Shown piece by piece: positions 61,462-64,000 of a stretch of DNA of 64,000 nucleotides (positions are counted from its first letter, which is position 1; each line of letters starts with the position of its first letter). The position numbers and the translations under genes were made by a program. Below the pieces are notes generated by a model. That model saw nothing but the letters and a program-made list of their open reading frames with translations. It was not told where the DNA came from and did not search any database. The stretch is from Clostridia bacterium (lineage in GTDB: Bacteria > Bacillota > Clostridia > TANB77 > CAG-508), in NCBI GenBank assembly GCA_017517685.1, contig JAFWYK010000009.1, positions 1 through 64,000 on the forward strand, written 5' to 3'.

Positions 61462-61774
61462 GTATAGAAAAATATTAATTTTACAATACTTTTATGATGT
61501 AAAAGAAAAATATGATATAAATGAATTAATAAGAAAAATGGGAATTAATATTGAAATATTGTTTGGGTTGATTGATGAACTTATAGAGAGTCAATTATTG
61601 ATATATCAAGATTTTTTATTAAAAATAACAGAAGAAGGAACAAAAAATTTAACTAATAATGAGATTTATAGTTTATATGGGAATAAAATTATTAATAATA
61701 ATTTTATAGATGTTAATAATAAGCTAAATGTTCAAGATATATATATACCAAAAAGGTTTACAAAAAAAATATAA
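61454..61774 (+). CDS. Winged-helix protein of the retron
   Basis: 106 residues. KILILQYFYDVKEKYDINEL, then NIEILFGLIDELIESQLL and a beta wing (IYQDFLLKITEEGTKNL) make a winged helix. It overlaps the phosphoribosyltransferase gene by eight bases. In type III retrons a DNA-binding partner of this size accompanies the effector. May bind the msDNA. Confidence 0.72.
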   Translation: MDEYRKILILQYFYDVKEKYDINELIRKMGINIEILFGLIDELIESQLLIYQDFLLKITEEGTKNLTNNEIYSLYGNKIINNNFIDVNNKLNVQDIYIPKRFTKKI

Positions 61775-62018
61775 AATATATTCGCTAGAAAATGAATAGC
61801 AAGTTGCTATTCGATGTGTAACGTTACTTTATATCCCATAGCTATATATTGGCATATATAGCTGTGAGAAGAATGAACAAAGAAGTAATTGCAACACTTA
61901 AACGTTTATATTTAAGCATTATAAAACTTAAATATAAATGTTTAAGTGGGTTTCAATATAATACTTAAATATAAATGTTTAAGTAGGTTTCAATAAAAGA
62001 AAGGGTAACGAATATATT
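61775..62018 (+). ncRNA. Retron msr-msd RNA
   Basis: AATATATTCG (61775-61784) and CGAATATATT (62009-62018) are perfect inverted repeats at the two ends, the a1/a2 pairing of retrons. Between them are hairpin GAATAGC/GCTATTC, hairpin ATAGCTATATAT/ATATATAGCTGT, and a long stem made by ACTTAAACGTTTATATTTAAG with a downstream copy. The a2 repeat runs into the ribosome site of the reverse transcriptase. The exact branching G is not assignable. Confidence 0.75.
61926..61995 (+). repeat. Tandem duplication of the msd 3' arm
   Basis: Two 33-base copies at 61926-61958 and 61963-61995, 37 bases apart, differ at one base. Each can pair with the 5' arm at 61895-61915. Confidence 0.8.
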
Positions 62019-62029
62019 GGAGTTGGTAA

Positions 62030-63053
62030 ATGGATTATAAAGAAAAATATTTGTATGAACTAGAAAAAGAATTAAAAAAAGTATATGGAAAATATTATAT
62101 TAGGATTTGTATTAATTATGCAAAAAAACTTTTGGAAAATAATTTACCAGTAATATTTGATTTTGAACATTTAGCTTTGTTATTAGGAATAAAAAAAGAA
62201 TGTTTAGCAGCATATATATTCGGAGAAGAAGAATATGTATATAGAAAAATATTTATTTCTAAAAAAAGAGGAGGTAAAAGAGAACTTTCGATTCCTAATG
62301 CAAATTTAAAATATATTCAAAGATGGATATTAGATAATATACTAGATAATGTAAAAATATCAGAATATGCAAAAGGGTTTGAAAAAAATAAGTCAATTTT
62401 AGACAATGCTATAGTACATGTTAAACAAGAGTGTGTTATAAATATGGATTTAAAAGATTTTTTTCCAAGCATTAGTATAGATAGAGTTTTTAATATATTT
62501 TATTATTATGGTTATACCAAAGAGGTATCGTTTATATTGGCAAAACTTTGTACGTATAATGCTAGATTACCACAAGGAGCATCAACAAGCCCTAAATTAG
62601 CTAATATAGCTTGTTTAAAATTAGATAAGAGATTATCGAATTTGTGCAAAAAATACGAAGCCCAATATAGTAGATATGCAGATGATATTACTATTTCAGG
62701 TAAGAAGGGAATTGAAAGTATAATAAAAATAGTTAAAGAAATTATTAATGAAGAAAAATTCAATGTGAACGAAGAAAAAACAAGATTTGCATATAATAAT
62801 AAAAGGCTAAGTAACAGGTTTGAATATTAATTCTGGAAAAGTAACTGTTCCAAGAAAATATAAAAGAAAGTTAATGCAAGAAATATATTTTTGCCAAAAA
62901 TATGGAGTAGATGGACATTTGAAACATATAAATTGCAATAAAGCATTTTATAAAGAACATTTATATGGAAAAGCTTATTTTATTAATATGATTGAACCAG
63001 AATTTGCAACAAAAGTTATAAATGAGCTTGATAAAATTAATTGGAATTATTAA
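62030..63053 (+). pseudogene. Retron reverse transcriptase with a single frameshift
   Basis: The first frame (62030-62830) has KRGGKRELSIPN, KGFEKNKSILDNAIVHV with the retron NAxxH motif at about 126, NMDLKDFFPSI, LPQGASTSPKLANIAC and YADD at about 217. The VTG motif that retron enzymes use to recognise their RNA lies in another frame (VTGLNINSGKVTVPRKYK, from about 62811), continuing to a stop at 63053. One extra base near 62805-62811 explains this. Could be inactivating, an error, or programmed shifting. All catalytic residues are intact. Confidence 0.88.
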
Positions 63054-63117
63054 TAGGGAAAATTAAAAACGAGTAAAATAATTATGAAAAAAATAATAAA
63101 ATAAAATGTAGTTTATG

Positions 63118-63162
63118 ATATCTAAAAAAAGTGCTTTTAATGGCACTTTTTTTAGATATTTG
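63118..63162 (+). terminator. Terminator of the retron operon
   Basis: ATATCTAAAAAAAGTGC pairs over 17 bases with GCACTTTTTTTAGATAT. Confidence 0.8.
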
Positions 63163-63165
63163 AAT

Positions 63166-63243
63166 TTTACCCAAACAAAAATGATGATGTTTGGGTAGTT
63201 TTACTCAAACAAATTTTACTTTTTTGAAAAGTGTTTGGGTAAA
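63166..63243. repeat. Four alternating copies of TTTACCCAAACA
   Basis: Copies at 63166-63177 (+), 63188-63197 (-, shortened), 63200-63211 (+, one change) and 63232-63243 (-). Such arrays inside an attachment region resemble integrase arm sites. Confidence 0.55.
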
Positions 63244-63342
63244 TGTTTAAAAATGTTGTAAAAAATTTAAAAAAGTTTAAAACAGTTTAAAATAGGTAAA
63301 AGTATAGAAATGCTTATTTTGATATAGTTTGATAGATTTTTT

Positions 63343-63397
63343 AAAAAAGAAAAAGCCCCTTGAAAAAGGGACTTAATGGTGCACCCATACGGTAGAT
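63343..63397 (+). repeat. Right 55-bp direct repeat flanking the retron island
   Basis: Matches 57986-58040 apart from two bases. Weaker similarity (TATAGAAATGCTT) extends about 40 bases to the left in both copies. Confidence 0.75.
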
Positions 63398-63542
63398 ATT
63401 TCCTTAAATAAAAGACTGTAACTTATTTTGGGGTTGCTAGTGGTAATATTGTTATAATAAGATTAATAAACGTTTAATGCTTAGAAAATAATCAAGTTAT
63501 CGAAATAAAAATGAATAAATAAAAGAAATTATCATATAATAT

Positions 63543-63582
63543 CATTGAACAAAAATGCCAAAATTGGCAAAAATGTTCAATG
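63543..63582. promoter_or_regulatory. 40-bp palindrome upstream of the ATPase
   Basis: CATTGAACA/TGTTCAATG outside and TGCCAA/TTGGCA inside, separated by AAAA on each side. Looks like an operator. Confidence 0.45.
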
Positions 63583-63603
63583 AAGTGGAGAGAGGAATGT
63601 TTT

Positions 63604-64000
63604 ATGGATATTATACAAAGACAAGATTATTTAAATAAATTAATTGTTCGTAAAGAAAATGGATTAATAAAAATTTTAACAGGAATTAGACGTTGTGGAA
63701 AATCTTTTATGCTAGATCCAATTTTTAAAAATCATTTATTAGAAAATGGTGTTTCAGAAGATCATATAATAAAAATAGATTTAGATGATATTGAAAATGT
63801 TAAATATTTAAATCCTGAAGAATTAAATGTGTATGTAAAGAATCAAATAAAAGATGAAAAGACATATTATGTATTAATAGATGAGATTCAAAAAGTAGAT
63901 AATTTTGAATCTGTATTAAATGGATTTTTACACATAAGAAATCTTGATGTTTATGTAACTGGAAGTAATTCTAAATTTTTATCAAGTGATATTATAACTG
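63604..64000 (+). CDS. AAA ATPase (AAA_14/DUF4143 family), partial
   Basis: The first 132 residues are in the window; the gene runs off the end. Walker A LTGIRRCGKS at about 25, Walker B YYVLIDEIQKV at about 84, and VYVTGSNSKFLSS, the hallmark of AAA_14 ATPases that carry a C-terminal DUF4143. Such proteins are common in gut anaerobes and of unknown role. GAGAGAGGA precedes the ATG. Confidence 0.85.
   Translation, partial: MDIIQRQDYLNKLIVRKENGLIKILTGIRRCGKSFMLDPIFKNHLLENGVSEDHIIKIDLDDIENVKYLNPEELNVYVKNQIKDEKTYYVLIDEIQKVDNFESVLNGFLHIRNLDVYVTGSNSKFLSSDIIT

Noticed and set aside
61926..61995. Two repeats containing GTTTCAAT, as in a CRISPR array
   Set aside because: Only two copies four bases apart, no spacers of normal length and no cas genes; they are explained as part of the retron msd RNA.

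Overview
The DNA is very AT-rich, with AGGAGG-type ribosome binding sites, sigma-A-type promoters with a 17-bp spacer, and hairpin plus T-run terminators. Together with YqeG, a SufC/SufB-only Fe-S assembly operon, a SipW-type signal peptidase and a relaxase/TnpV remnant, this points to an uncultured gut-type member of the Bacillota (Clostridia). The standard code fits throughout.

Layout. (1) 1-14.6 kb is accessory DNA: a TnpV pseudogene, a relaxase with a possible oriT, a tightly packed operon of nucleotide-hydrolase, nuclease and helicase genes (Nudix, DUF3427/DUF3883, two MazG-like proteins, UvrD-like helicase, DUF2290-like, DUF2075), a metallophosphoesterase, a degenerate tRNA, an AAA ATPase/RloB pair and a KAP ATPase. 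A fragment of a tRNA-Met anticodon arm at 14561 may mark an attachment site. (2) 14.6-29 kb is mostly chromosomal: a Fic/VbhA-type module, YqeG, PlsC, DagK, a zinc-protease-like protein, transaldolase, adenylate kinase, a membrane glycosyltransferase, and a DtxR-type repressor with SufC/SufB. (3) 29-51 kb holds three operons of unknown helical proteins, each behind a near-identical structured leader that I read as a yybP-ykoY (manganese) riboswitch followed by two terminators. Glycogen phosphorylase, MalQ, a C39-like protease and a surface-protein locus (SipW-type peptidase, two substrates, DUF5305) lie among them. (4) 51-57.8 kb has small regulators, two tRNA genes and several isolated genes of unknown function. 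(5) 58.0-63.4 kb is an island between 55-bp direct repeats. It carries an ECF sigma/anti-sigma pair and a retron: phosphoribosyltransferase, winged-helix protein, msr-msd RNA and a frameshifted reverse transcriptase. A partial ATPase follows.

A second theme runs from 21 to 58 kb. Nine isolated genes (unknown at 21416, adk, an SH3 protein, glgP, a C39-like protease, unknowns at 53947, 55145 and 57337, and a 34-residue lipoprotein) have visibly GC-richer coding sequence than their neighbours, while their promoters and flanks are AT-rich like the rest. Each stands alone with its own promoter and terminator.

The strongest candidates for something undescribed are the riboswitch-led operons, the hydrolase/nuclease/helicase operon at 2-9 kb, the retron with a duplicated msd arm, and the isolated GC-rich gene cassettes.
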